64,000 bases of DNA from JACVRW01 sp963716215 (GCA_963716215.1 OY970298.1:3596001-3660000); one strand, 5' to 3'; numbered from the stretch's first letter, positions 29,296 to 37,986 are shown. Notes: generated by a model not told the origin, from the letters alone. Translations and numbers: made by a program.

Positions 29296-31320
29296 CTACG
29301 CCCCGAGCAGATTGTGGACCAGCAGATCTACGAGCTTGATCCCGACGAACGGGGCGATCAGGCCGCCCAGGCCGTAGATGATGAGGTTGCGCCGCAGCAG
29401 GGCGGTCGCGCCGATCGCGCGGTAGCGCACGCCGCGCAGTGCCAGCGGCACCAGCAGCGGGATGATCAGCGCGTTGAAGACGATCGCGGAGATGATCGCC
29501 GACTCCGGGGTACCGAGGTCCATGATGTTGAGCCGGTCGAGCGGCCCCCCGTAGGTCGCCGCGAACATCGCGGGCAGGATCGCGAAGTACTTGGCCACGT
29601 CATTCGCGACCGAGAAGGTCGTGAGGGCGCCGCGCGTGATCAGCAGCTGCTTGCCGATTTCGACGATCTCGATGAGCTTCGTCGGATTGGAGTCGAGGTC
29701 GACCATGTTGCCCGCCTCGCGCGCCGCCTGGGTCCCTGTGTTCATCGCAACGCCCACGTCGGCCTGGGCGAGCGCCGGCGCATCGTTGGTGCCGTCGCCC
29801 GTCATCGCGACCAGCCGCCCCTCGCGCTGCTCCTCGCGGATCAGCTCGAGCTTGCGCTCCGGGGTGGCTTCGGCGAGGAAGTCGTCGACTCCCGACTCGG
29901 CGGCGATCTTGGCGGCGGTGAGGGGGTTGTCGCCGGTGACCATCACGGTGCGGATGCCCATCGCGTGGAGCGCCTCGAAGCGGTGGCGGATGCCCTCCTT
30001 GACCACGTCCTTGAGGTAGACCACCCCGAGCACCTGGGCGTCGCGCGCCACCGCCAGCGGCGTGCCGCCCTCGCCGGCGATCCGGTCGACCGCTCGCTTC
30101 AGCTCGGGCGGCGCCTGCCCGCCCTCGGCCGCGACGAAGTTGATGATTGCGTCGCCGGCCCCCTTGCGCAGCCGGAAGCCGTCGAGGTCCACCCCGCTCA
30201 TGCGCGTCTCCGCCGTGAACGGGACGAAGCGAGCCGCGGCGTCGAAGTGGTGCTCGCGGATCCCGTACTGCTTGGCCAGGACCACGATCGAGCGGCCCTC
30301 CGGAGTCTCGTCCGCCAGCGAGGCGATCTGGGCCGCCTCCGCGAGCACGGCCTCCTCGACACCGGGCATCGGCACGAACTCGGTGGCCTCCCGGTTGCCG
30401 AGCGTGATCGTGCCGGTCTTGTCGAGCAGCAGCACGTCCACGTCGCCGGACGCCTCCACGGAGCGCCCCGACAGCGCCAGCACATTGCGGCGCACCAGTC
30501 GGTCCATGCCCGCGATCCCGATCGCGGACAGCAGGGCGCCGATCGTCGTGGGGATCAGCGCCACCAGCAGCGCGATCAGGGTCGCGATCGACACGCTCGT
30601 GTCGGCGAACTCGCTGAACGGCCGCAGGGTGACGACCACCACGAGGAAGATCAGCGTCAGGCCGGAGAGCAGGATGCCGAGCGCGATCTCGTTCGGTGTC
30701 TTGCGCCGCGACGCGCCCTCCACGAGCGCGATCATGCGGTCGAGGAAGCTCTCACCCGGTAGCTGAGTGATCTCCACGACGATGCGGTCGGACAGCACCT
30801 TGGTCCCGCCGGTGACGGCGCTGCGATCGCCGCCCGACTCGCGGATCACCGGGGCCGACTCGCCCGTCACGGCCGACTCGTCCACCGAGGCGATGCCCTC
30901 GATGACGGTGCCGTCGCCGGGGATCAGCTCGCCGGCGTCCACCACCACGACGTCGCCGCGCGTGAGCTCGGAGGCGGGCTTCTCGGTGCCGTCCCGTAGG
31001 CGCGCGACCGTCTCGGTTCGCATCGCTCGCAACGCCGCCGCCTGGGCCTTGCCGCGACCCTCGGCCAGCGCCTCGGCGAGGTTCGCGAAGACAACCGTGA
31101 GCCACAGCCAGAACGCGACGGTGAAGGTGAACCAGGCCGGCTCGTCGCCGCCCCCCAGCGGCTGGCCGCCGAACGCCTGGATCAGCCAGCCCGCCGTGGT
31201 GATCGCGGCTCCGAGCTCCACCACGAACATGACCGGGTTGCGCGCCTGCACCCGCGGGTCCAGCTTGACCAGGCTGGCCAAGAGGGCCCGGCGCAGCACC
31301 GCGCCGCCGAACGCGTTCAT
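29296..31320 (-). CDS. kdpB: Potassium-transporting P-type ATPase, subunit KdpB
   Basis: 674 residues, the family norm. Phosphorylation motif DKTGTITLGNR, actuator motif SAVTGESAPVIRESGGD (the TGES loop, including the Ser used for inhibitory phosphorylation in E. coli), nucleotide domain KGAGDAI, and hinge motif MTGDGTNDAPALAQADVGVAM. TM helices in the usual three groups. ATP hydrolysis drives K+ uptake through KdpA. ATG 31320 overlaps the kdpC stop (ATGA). It follows kdpC here instead of preceding it. Confidence 0.97.
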   Translation of the reverse strand: MNAFGGAVLRRALLASLVKLDPRVQARNPVMFVVELGAAITTAGWLIQAFGGQPLGGGDEPAWFTFTVAFWLWLTVVFANLAEALAEGRGKAQAAALRAMRTETVARLRDGTEKPASELTRGDVVVVDAGELIPGDGTVIEGIASVDESAVTGESAPVIRESGGDRSAVTGGTKVLSDRIVVEITQLPGESFLDRMIALVEGASRRKTPNEIALGILLSGLTLIFLVVVVTLRPFSEFADTSVSIATLIALLVALIPTTIGALLSAIGIAGMDRLVRRNVLALSGRSVEASGDVDVLLLDKTGTITLGNREATEFVPMPGVEEAVLAEAAQIASLADETPEGRSIVVLAKQYGIREHHFDAAARFVPFTAETRMSGVDLDGFRLRKGAGDAIINFVAAEGGQAPPELKRAVDRIAGEGGTPLAVARDAQVLGVVYLKDVVKEGIRHRFEALHAMGIRTVMVTGDNPLTAAKIAAESGVDDFLAEATPERKLELIREEQREGRLVAMTGDGTNDAPALAQADVGVAMNTGTQAAREAGNMVDLDSNPTKLIEIVEIGKQLLITRGALTTFSVANDVAKYFAILPAMFAATYGGPLDRLNIMDLGTPESAIISAIVFNALIIPLLVPLALRGVRYRAIGATALLRRNLIIYGLGGLIAPFVGIKLVDLLVHNLLGA

Positions 31321-31904
31321 CGCGCACCGCCCGCGTCGAGCGCCAGGTTGAGCGTCAGCACGTTCACGCCGGCCTCGCCAAGCACGCCGAGGCCGCGGCC
31401 GTCAGTGTTGTCGTCGACCAGCGCCAGCACCCGATCCAACGCGAGGCCGCGCTCGCGCGCGACGCGCCGCGCTTGGATCTCCGCGTTCTCGATCGAGATG
31501 TGGGGGTCCACCCCGGACGCGGTGGTCTGCACGGCGTCGGGCGGCACGTCGGCTGGCCCGAGCCCCGGGTTGAAGCGCCGCTCGCGCTTCAGGTAGGCGG
31601 CCAGGTTCTCGGCGAACATCTTCCTCAGGGCCGCGGAGTTCGGGCCCAGGTTGTTGAAGTAGGTGGCGGCCGGGTCGTAGCCGGTCACGGACGGCCGCGA
31701 CTGGAAGTAGCGCGGCGCGCCCTTGAAGTCCTGTCCGATCAGCCGCGACCCGACCGCCTCGCCATCTCGCTCGATCACGCTGCCGTCGGCCTTGTTCGGC
31801 CACAGCAGCTGGGCCACCCCGGTGGTGGCGAGCGGATACGCCAGCCCGAGCAGGACGGTGAAGACGAGGATTGCCAGTGCGGAGGTGATCAGGTCGCGTC
31901 GCAT
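31317..31904 (-). CDS. kdpC: Potassium-transporting ATPase, subunit KdpC
   Basis: 195 residues from ATG 31904. One N-terminal TM helix (ALAILVFTVLLGLAYPLATTGVA), then the periplasmic-type domain with GSRLIGQDFKGAPRYFQSRPS and the C-terminal TASGVDPHISIENAEIQARRVA, the strongest KdpC signature. It stabilises the KdpFABC complex. Its start shares one base with the kdpA stop (TGATG). Placement between kdpA and kdpB differs from the canonical kdpFABC order. Confidence 0.95.
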   Translation of the reverse strand: MRRDLITSALAILVFTVLLGLAYPLATTGVAQLLWPNKADGSVIERDGEAVGSRLIGQDFKGAPRYFQSRPSVTGYDPAATYFNNLGPNSAALRKMFAENLAAYLKRERRFNPGLGPADVPPDAVQTTASGVDPHISIENAEIQARRVARERGLALDRVLALVDDNTDGRGLGVLGEAGVNVLTLNLALDAGGAR

Positions 31905-33619
31905 CAGAAGAGTTGGTCGGTGAGTCCTTGGACGATCGGGCCGAGCAGGAAGGCCGGGAAGAAGGTCAGGGCCGCGACGATCACGACCGTCGCGACCAGG
32001 AGCACGACGAAGATGCCGGTGTCGGTACGGAACGTGCCGGGGCCGAGCGGAGCGACGCGCTTGGGCGCGATCGCGCCCGCAACCGCGAGCGCGGCGACCA
32101 GCGGCACGAAGCGCCCGACGAGCATGCTCGCGCCTCCGAGCAAGTCCGCGAACGTGATGCCGAAGGCCCCCGTGTTGGTGCCGTCCGGCTGCACGTAGCC
32201 CGTGTATCCGGCGAAGGCCGAGCCGTTGTTGTTCGTCTGGGAGACGTAGGCGTAGAGCGTCTCGGAGAAGCCCTGCGGGCCCGCGTTGTAGATCGACGGT
32301 GCGCCCCACTTCGTGGAGATCGCCAGCGCGGTCGCGGTCAGCACGGCGAGCGGCACGAACAGGGTGCCGATCATCACCAGCTTCACCTCGCGCGCCTCGA
32401 TCTTCTTGCCGAGGTACTCCGGCGTCCGACCCACCATCAGGCCCGCGATGAAGACCGCGAGCACGACGAACAGCAGCATCCCGTAGAGGCCTGAGCCGAC
32501 CCCGCCGAACACGACCTCGCCGGTCGACATGTTGAACAGCGGCACCAGCCCGCCGATGCCCGTCAGCGAGTCGAAGGCGGCGTTGACCGCCCCGCACGAG
32601 GCGACCGTCGTGATCGCCGTGAACAGCGCGGAGTTCGCGGTACCGAAGCGGACCTCCTTGCCCTCCAGGTTGGCCCCGGCGAGACCGGCGGCGTGCTGGG
32701 CCGGCGAGCTGACCGACTCGGCGGCGTAGACGACGGCCACCGCCACGACGAACATCGCGAGCATCGCGCCGAACAGGGCCCAGCCCTGGCGCCGGTTGCC
32801 GGCGTAGCGCCCGAAGACCGAGGTCAGTGATGCCGGGATCAGCAGGATCAGCAGCATCTCGACGAAGTTCGAGATGCCGCTGGGGTTCTCGAACGGCATC
32901 GCGCTGTTGACGTTGAAGAAGCCGCCGCCGTTGGTCCCGAGCATCTTGATGACCTCCTGAGAAGCCACTGGCCCGAGCGCGAGCGTCTGGTCGCCGACGC
33001 TGGTGTACGCCGACAGGTTCTGGATCACGCCCTGGGAGACGAGCACCAGCGCCGCGACGAACGAGATCGGCAGCAGCACGTACAGCAGCGTGCGCGTCAG
33101 GTCCTGCCAGAAGTTGCCCAGCGCGGCGCCGGAGCGGGACACGAAGCCGCGGATGACGGCGATCGCGACGGCGATGCCGACGCCGGCGGAGACGAAGTTC
33201 TGCACGGCCAGGCCGGCCATCTGCGAGAAGTACGTCATCGTCGTCTCGCCGCCGTAGTACTGCCAGTTCGTGTTCGAGATGAACGAGGACGTGGTGTTGA
33301 AGGTCACGTCCCATGGGGCCGAGTGGAAGCCCTCGGGGTTGAAGGGATGAACGCCCTGCGTGCGCAGGATCAGGTAGAGCGCGAGCCAGAACAGCGCGCT
33401 GAACACGAGCGTCGTGCGCGCGTATGACTTCCAGTCCTGGCTCGCCGTGGGGTCGACCCGCAGCAGCCGGTAGACGATCCGCTCGAGCGGCGCCAGCACC
33501 GGCGTGAGCAGCACGTGATCGCCCCGGTAGACCCGCGCCATGTATCCGCCGAGCAGCGGCGTCAGCGCGATCAGGACGGCGACGTAGATACCGATCTGGA
33601 GCCACCCCTGCGCGGTCAC
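31904..33619 (-). CDS. kdpA: Potassium-transporting ATPase, K+-translocating subunit KdpA
   Basis: 571 residues from GTG 33619, which overlaps the kdpF stop. About ten TM helices. The four selectivity-filter-like loops are visible: TSSFISNTNWQ, LGTNGGGFFN, VASCGAVNAAF and QTNNNGSAFAG. This is the K+ channel-like subunit of the Kdp system, homologous to K+ channels and Trk/Ktr. Located in the cytoplasmic membrane. Confidence 0.97.
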   Translation of the reverse strand: MTAQGWLQIGIYVAVLIALTPLLGGYMARVYRGDHVLLTPVLAPLERIVYRLLRVDPTASQDWKSYARTTLVFSALFWLALYLILRTQGVHPFNPEGFHSAPWDVTFNTTSSFISNTNWQYYGGETTMTYFSQMAGLAVQNFVSAGVGIAVAIAVIRGFVSRSGAALGNFWQDLTRTLLYVLLPISFVAALVLVSQGVIQNLSAYTSVGDQTLALGPVASQEVIKMLGTNGGGFFNVNSAMPFENPSGISNFVEMLLILLIPASLTSVFGRYAGNRRQGWALFGAMLAMFVVAVAVVYAAESVSSPAQHAAGLAGANLEGKEVRFGTANSALFTAITTVASCGAVNAAFDSLTGIGGLVPLFNMSTGEVVFGGVGSGLYGMLLFVVLAVFIAGLMVGRTPEYLGKKIEAREVKLVMIGTLFVPLAVLTATALAISTKWGAPSIYNAGPQGFSETLYAYVSQTNNNGSAFAGYTGYVQPDGTNTGAFGITFADLLGGASMLVGRFVPLVAALAVAGAIAPKRVAPLGPGTFRTDTGIFVVLLVATVVIVAALTFFPAFLLGPIVQGLTDQLF

Positions 33620-33705
33620 AGCCGCTCCCCGCGCAGCAGGGCGTAGAGCAGGTAGGCGAACACCAGCACCGACGTGACGAGCCCGAACAGCTCGGCGCCG
33701 CTCAT
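33616..33705 (-). CDS. kdpF: KdpF, 29-residue accessory subunit
   Basis: A 29-residue single-TM peptide, MSGAELFG then LVTSVLVFAYLLYALLRGERL, matching the KdpF pattern of one helix ending in YLLYALLRPE/GE-type residues. ATG 33705 overlaps the stop of the upstream small ORF (ATGA) and its stop overlaps the kdpA GTG. KdpF stabilises KdpABC in the membrane. Too short for most gene finders. Confidence 0.88.
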   Translation of the reverse strand: MSGAELFGLVTSVLVFAYLLYALLRGERL

Positions 33706-33782
33706 ACCCGGTCGAGCCCCTCGACCACAGCCAGGACAAGGCCGAAGAGCGCGATCCCCAGGGCGATTGACAGCAGGTCCAT
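33702..33782 (-). CDS. 26-residue single-helix membrane peptide upstream of kdpF
   Basis: ATG 33782 opens 26 codons, MDLLSIALG through an unbroken hydrophobic helix to EGLDRV, ending in TGA that overlaps the kdpF ATG by four bases. Length, hydrophobic core and the coupled overlap chain (this ORF, kdpF, kdpA) argue that it is translated. It resembles KdpF in size and shape but not clearly in sequence. It may be a second accessory peptide of the Kdp pump or a leader whose translation sets kdpF expression. The ribosome site is weak. Confidence 0.55.
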   Translation of the reverse strand: MDLLSIALGIALFGLVLAVVEGLDRV

Positions 33783-33815
33783 GGGGCGAGTGTCGGCTCG
33801 CCCCCGGCAAGGCGG

Positions 33816-33853
33816 CGTCAAGAACCGCCGCCCCGCCGTCAAGATCACATCAA
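33816..33853 (-). promoter_or_regulatory. Three TTGAyG direct repeats upstream of the kdpFACB genes (candidate KdpE site)
   Basis: On the minus strand TTGATG (33853-33848), TTGACG (33842-33837) and TTGACG (33821-33816) are spaced 11 and 21 bases apart, one and two helical turns. They occupy the only gap (67 bases) between kdpE and the small ORF. OmpR-family regulators such as KdpE bind direct repeats with this period. The last hexamers also look like -35 boxes, though no good -10 follows. The functional assignment is inference. Confidence 0.4.
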
Positions 33854-34521
33854 GGCATGAATCGGTAGCCCACGCCCGTGTCGGTTCGGATGTACCGCGG
33901 CGCGCGCAGGTCCGGCTCGATCTTGCCGCGCAGGTTGGCGATGTGCACGCGCAGCGTGTGCGTGTCGTCCTCGTAGGCGTGGCCCCACACGTCGGCGAGC
34001 AGGGCGCGGTGTGTCATCAGCCGCCCCCGGTTGCGGACCAGCACACGCAGCAGGTCGAACTCCTTCGGGGTCAGGCGGACCTCCTCGCCATCGCGCAGCA
34101 CCCGGTGCGCGGCGATGTCGATCTCCAGCCCGTCGACCGCCACGGTCGGCTCCTCCTGCCGCCCGGCCCTGCGCAGCGCCGCGTTGAGCCGGGCGACCAG
34201 CTCGCCCGGGCCGAACGGCTTCGTCACGTAGTCGTCGGCCCCGGCGTCGAGCGCGCGCACCTTGTCCTGTTCCTCCCCCACCGCCGACAGCACCAGGATC
34301 GGCATCTGCGACCACTCGCGGATCGAGCGGCAGACGTCCACGCCGTTGCCGTCGGGCAGGATCAGATCGAGGATCGCGGCGTCGGGCGCGCGCAGCGCTG
34401 CGGCGTCGAGGGCCTCCTGTGCCGTCTGGGCGGTCACCACCTCGAACCCCGCGTCGCGCAGGATCACACGCAGCGCCCGCAGGATCTGGACCTCGTCGTC
34501 GCAGACGAGCACGCGGCTCAT
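33850..34521 (-). CDS. kdpE: Response regulator KdpE (OmpR family)
   Basis: 223 residues. Receiver domain with acidic pocket and phospho-Asp in AAILDLILPDGNG (about Asp54), switch Ser in ILVLSAVGEE and Lys in DDYVTKPFGPGEL. Winged-helix output domain: VRLTPKEFDLLRVLVRNRGRLMTHRALLADVWG and the DTHTLRVHIANLRGKIEPD recognition helix, with KdpE-like YIRTDTGVGYRF ending. Activates kdp transcription when phosphorylated. ATG overlaps the stop of the kinase gene (ATGA). Confidence 0.93.
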   Translation of the reverse strand: MSRVLVCDDEVQILRALRVILRDAGFEVVTAQTAQEALDAAALRAPDAAILDLILPDGNGVDVCRSIREWSQMPILVLSAVGEEQDKVRALDAGADDYVTKPFGPGELVARLNAALRRAGRQEEPTVAVDGLEIDIAAHRVLRDGEEVRLTPKEFDLLRVLVRNRGRLMTHRALLADVWGHAYEDDTHTLRVHIANLRGKIEPDLRAPRYIRTDTGVGYRFMP

Positions 34522-35906
34522 TCGGCGGCCTGGGCATGCGCCCCGGCGGGCTGCTCAGCCGGCACCGGCAGGCTGAGCGCGATCGTCGTCCCCTGGCCGG
34601 GCAGCGACTCCGCGCGGATGCGCCCGCCGTTGGCCTCGACGAAGCCCCGGGCGATTGCGAGCCCGAGGCCGGTTCCCGACCCGTCGCCCGCCGAGTGGAA
34701 CGGCTCGAAGATGCGCTCGAGCTCGCCCGCCGCCACGCCGGGACCGCGATCCCCGACCCGCAGCAGCACCTGGTTGCCGGCGACCCGCGCGCGGACGGAA
34801 ACGGGCGCGTCGCCCGAGTAGCGGACGGCGTTGTCGAGCACGTTGGCGATCGCACGCTCCAGCTGCGCGGCGTCGGCGCGCAGCAGCGGTAGCTCCGCCT
34901 CGATCTGGATGTCGAACCCGTCCGGCGGCGCCGTGACCGATCCGGCCGCGGCGCGGACCAGCTCGTCGATCGCGCACCAGTCGGCGCGCGGCTCGACGGC
35001 CCCGCTCTGGAGCCGCGACAGGTCCAGCAGATCGTCGACGAGGCGCGCCAGGCGCGCGCTCTCCAGCGCGATCACCGAGGTCAGCTCCGCGCGGGCCTCG
35101 GCGGAGAGCGTGTCGGAGGTCAGCCCACCGGCGGCGGTCGTGATCGCCGTGAGGGGCGAGCGGAGGTCGTGAGACACCGACCGCAACACGGCGGTCTTGA
35201 CGACGTTGGAGCGTCGCAGCGCCTTGGTCTCGATCACCTGGGTCTCGAGCTCGTCGCGCTTGCGCGCGGCCGCGACCAGCGTCTCCAGCGCGGGCACCAC
35301 CCGGTCCTGCAGCGCCTCCAGCGCCTGCGCGCTGGTGTCGCGCGGCACCATCACGGTCCCCGCCCGCGAGCCGTCCACGAGCAGCGGCAGCGCCCGCGTG
35401 CGCTCGTCGGAGTCCGCCCACGCCAGCTCGATCCGCACCGAGGCGAGCCCGAACGCCCCGGCGATCCGCTGGCCGGCTGAGCGCAGCGAGTCGTCCAGCA
35501 CCGCTCCCCCGAGCAGCAGCCGCGCCATCTCGGCGGTGAGGTCTGCCTCGCGCCGCCGGGTCTCGGCCTCGTCGGCGCGCGCTTGGGCGGCGCCCGCCAG
35601 GCCGCTGATCACGACCGCCGAGACGAAGAAGACGGCGAGCGCCACCCAGTTCTCCCCGTCGGCGATCGTGAACTCGCCGGCCGGCGGGATGTGGAAGAAG
35701 TTCCAGGCCGCGGCGCTCGTGAGAGCCGTGAAGAGGCCCATGAGCAGGCCCCAGTAGCTCGATACGAGCAGCACCGCAAGCATGTACACAACCCCGGTCG
35801 ACACCACCGGCACGAACTCGCGCAGCCCGTAGATGGCGCCGGTGATGACGGCCACGGACACCAGCGAGACGATCAGCCCTTCGATCGGTGATCGTCTCGG
35901 CCTCAC
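34518..35906 (-). CDS. KdpD C-terminal half: DUF4118 membrane sensor histidine kinase
   Basis: 462 residues from GTG 35906. Four TM helices in the first 110 residues include VSTGVVYMLAVLLVSSYWGLLMGLFTALTSAAAWNFFHIPP, a DUF4118/KdpD hallmark. A GAF-like stretch follows, then HisKA with the phospho-acceptor SVSHDLRSPLTAI, N box ANVLDNAVRYS, G1 DRGPGV, F box FEPFHSAG and G2 GTGLGLAIARG. Missing are the N-terminal KdpD and USP domains, encoded separately at the far end of the operon. It presumably phosphorylates KdpE. Confidence 0.9.
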   Translation of the reverse strand: MRPRRSPIEGLIVSLVSVAVITGAIYGLREFVPVVSTGVVYMLAVLLVSSYWGLLMGLFTALTSAAAWNFFHIPPAGEFTIADGENWVALAVFFVSAVVISGLAGAAQARADEAETRRREADLTAEMARLLLGGAVLDDSLRSAGQRIAGAFGLASVRIELAWADSDERTRALPLLVDGSRAGTVMVPRDTSAQALEALQDRVVPALETLVAAARKRDELETQVIETKALRRSNVVKTAVLRSVSHDLRSPLTAITTAAGGLTSDTLSAEARAELTSVIALESARLARLVDDLLDLSRLQSGAVEPRADWCAIDELVRAAAGSVTAPPDGFDIQIEAELPLLRADAAQLERAIANVLDNAVRYSGDAPVSVRARVAGNQVLLRVGDRGPGVAAGELERIFEPFHSAGDGSGTGLGLAIARGFVEANGGRIRAESLPGQGTTIALSLPVPAEQPAGAHAQAAE

Positions 35907-35941
35907 AGGCCCAATGGTGCCGTACGCCGCGGCGTGGCGCC

Positions 35942-37162
35942 CTAGGACACGCGTGACAACGTGGTGGTGTGCTCGCGCGCCACCGCCGCGAGGAACGCCG
36001 CCACCACCTCGGCGTCGAACTGCGTGCCGGCCCCCGCGCGGAGCTCCGCCCCGGCGCCCTCCTCGCCGAGCGCCGCGCGGTAGGAGCGATCGGCGGTCAT
36101 CGCCTCGTAGGCGTCGGCCACCGCGAGGATGCGGGCCTCGATCGGGATCTCCTCGCCGATCAGGCCGTGCGGGTAGCCCTGGCCGTCCGGGCGCTCGTGG
36201 TGGGCGAGCACCCACGCGCGCAGGTCCTCGAAGTCCGGATGGGCGAGCAGCCGAGCGCCGAGCTCGGGGTGGGTGCGGATCGTGCGCCACTCGCTCGGGT
36301 CGAGCGGGCCGGGCTTGGCCACCACCCGATCGGACACGCCCGTCTTGCCAACGTCGTGCACCAGGCCGGCAAGGCGGACGCGCTCCACGTGGTGCTTCTC
36401 GAACCCGAGCTCGCGGGCCATCATCTCGGCATAGCGCCCGACCGTCTCCGAGTGCCCGGTCGTGCCGGTGTCCCTGATGTCGAGCTCCTCCGCGAGGGCG
36501 AGGATCCGGGAGAGCTGGGGCAGGTCACCTTGCGGGGCCTCCTCGAGCATCCTCGCCACGTCGGCGCAGTAGATGACCGAGCGGTCGCGCCCTAGCTCCT
36601 TGGCCACGTCCACCGCCCGCGTCGCGGCGCCCATCAGCACGCCGAACTGCTCGCCGTGCTCGGGGTAGCTAGCCACCCCGAACGAGATCGTCAGCGGCAG
36701 TGCGTCCTGCGCCAGGCTGCGACGCGCGGCGCGGCGCAGCCGCTCGGCAACGAGAAACGCGCCGTGCTGGTCGGTCTCCGGCAGCAGGATGCCGAACTTC
36801 TCGCCGCCGATCCGGCCCGCGGAGTCGATCCGCCGCTTCCACTTGGACATGTCGGAGGCCACCTGCTCGATGGCCACGTCCCCCGCCCCATGGCCGCGCT
36901 CGGCGTTGAGCCGCCCCATGCCGTCGATCTCGCCCACGATCACCGCGACGGGCCGGCCGGTGCGCCGCGACCGATCCAGCTCGAAGTTGAGCAGCTCCTC
37001 GAAGGCGCGGCGATTGAACAGGCCCGTGAGCGGGTCGAGCCGGCTGGCCGCTGATAGGCGCTCGTCCAGGGCGGCGATCTGGAGGCGTTGCCTGTAGATC
37101 ACTGCGAACAGGACGAGCGACACCCCAAGGAGGACGACAAGCGAGGCGAGGGCCATTTCCAT
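35942..37162 (-). CDS. Membrane GGDEF-HD-GYP protein with degenerate GGDEF site
   Basis: 406 residues. One N-terminal TM helix (about 4-24). The GGDEF domain (about 40-200) has SRLDPLTGLFNRRAF, but the catalytic motif is GGEKF, so cyclase activity is doubtful. An RxxD inhibitory site (RRID) lies exactly five residues before it, so c-di-GMP binding may remain. The HD-GYP domain (about 230-400) is complete: LVHDVGKTGVSD, HPELGARLL and HHERPDGQGYP. Net function is probably c-di-GMP breakdown controlled by c-di-GMP or another input. Divergent from yjbQ across 48 bases. Confidence 0.88.
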   Translation of the reverse strand: MEMALASLVVLLGVSLVLFAVIYRQRLQIAALDERLSAASRLDPLTGLFNRRAFEELLNFELDRSRRTGRPVAVIVGEIDGMGRLNAERGHGAGDVAIEQVASDMSKWKRRIDSAGRIGGEKFGILLPETDQHGAFLVAERLRRAARRSLAQDALPLTISFGVASYPEHGEQFGVLMGAATRAVDVAKELGRDRSVIYCADVARMLEEAPQGDLPQLSRILALAEELDIRDTGTTGHSETVGRYAEMMARELGFEKHHVERVRLAGLVHDVGKTGVSDRVVAKPGPLDPSEWRTIRTHPELGARLLAHPDFEDLRAWVLAHHERPDGQGYPHGLIGEEIPIEARILAVADAYEAMTADRSYRAALGEEGAGAELRAGAGTQFDAEVVAAFLAAVAREHTTTLSRVS

Positions 37163-37210
37163 CTGTTATCGGCTGCACAGCGCGTTTTCTCTAGCTTTCC
37201 GGGCGCACCG

Positions 37211-37633
37211 ATGTGGATCCAGACCCAGATCACCCTGCGACCGCGCCCGCGCGGCTTCCACCTCGTCACCGACGAGGTCGTGGAGGGGGTTCCGGACCTG
37301 CGTTCGCTGCGCGTCGGGCTGGCCGTGGTCTTCATGCAGCACACGTCCGCTTCGCTGACTCTGAACGAGAACGCGTCGCCCGACGTGCGCCGGGATTTCG
37401 CCTCGTGGTTCGACCGTTCGGTGCCCGACGGCGCCGACTACTTCACGCACACGCTCGAGGGCGACGACGACATGCCGGCCCACATCAAGGCGTCGCTGAC
37501 CGACGCCTCCCTGGTGCTGCCCGTGAGCGACGGCCGGCTGGCGCTGGGCACGTGGCAGGGCATCTACCTGTGCGAGCACCGCGACAGCGGCGGACCGCGG
37601 CGAGTTGTCGTGACCGCGTTCGGCGAGTCGTGA
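37211..37633 (+). CDS. YjbQ/UPF0047 family protein
   Basis: 140 residues from ATG 37211 (MWIQTQITL), matching the family start; the frame is open upstream but meaningless. Signature segments: VFMQHTSASLTLNENA, then DDDMPAHIKASL and GTWQGIYLCEHR, which carry the conserved His/Glu metal or active-site residues. The family includes proteins with weak thiamine phosphate synthase activity; the true role is unsettled. Its stop overlaps crcB by four bases (GTGA). Confidence 0.92.
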   Translation: MWIQTQITLRPRPRGFHLVTDEVVEGVPDLRSLRVGLAVVFMQHTSASLTLNENASPDVRRDFASWFDRSVPDGADYFTHTLEGDDDMPAHIKASLTDASLVLPVSDGRLALGTWQGIYLCEHRDSGGPRRVVVTAFGES

Positions 37634-37986
37634 CCGCACTGCTCGTGGGCGTCGGCGGGGTCTGCGGCGTGCTCGCCCGCTACGGCATCGGCAAGGCGAC
37701 CATGCACTCGGACGCGCTGATCTGGTCGACCGTGGGGATCAACATCGCCGGCTCGTTCCTGCTCGGGCTCTTGGTTGCCGAGGACTGGTTCTCGCGCGAT
37801 CTGCGGGAGGGGCTCGGAGTCGGCTTCCTGGGCGGGTTCACGACGTTCTCGACCTTCTCCGCGCAGGTCGTGATGGACGTGGACGCCGGGGAGCCGTGGC
37901 GAGCGGGCGCGTACCTGCTGGCCTCGGTGGTCGGAGGGATCGCGGCCGCGGCGGCCGGGTTCGTGCTGGGTCGCAAGCTGGCCTGA
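37630..37986 (+). CDS. crcB: Fluoride channel FluC/CrcB
   Basis: 118 residues with four TM helices. FluC markers: GVCGVLARYGIG, the central break WSTVGINIAGSFLLGLL, and the Na+/F- path segment GFLGGFTTFSTFSAQV with the conserved Phe and TTFST. Such proteins form dual-topology dimers that export F-. Here only one copy is visible. GTG 37630 is coupled to yjbQ. No fluoride riboswitch is possible right upstream, because the start lies inside yjbQ. Confidence 0.93.
   Translation: MTALLVGVGGVCGVLARYGIGKATMHSDALIWSTVGINIAGSFLLGLLVAEDWFSRDLREGLGVGFLGGFTTFSTFSAQVVMDVDAGEPWRAGAYLLASVVGGIAAAAAGFVLGRKLA

Noticed and set aside
29314..30762. Long plus-strand open frame opposite kdpB
   Set aside because: Antisense shadow of kdpB, no recognisable motif, rich in R, D, H and Q.
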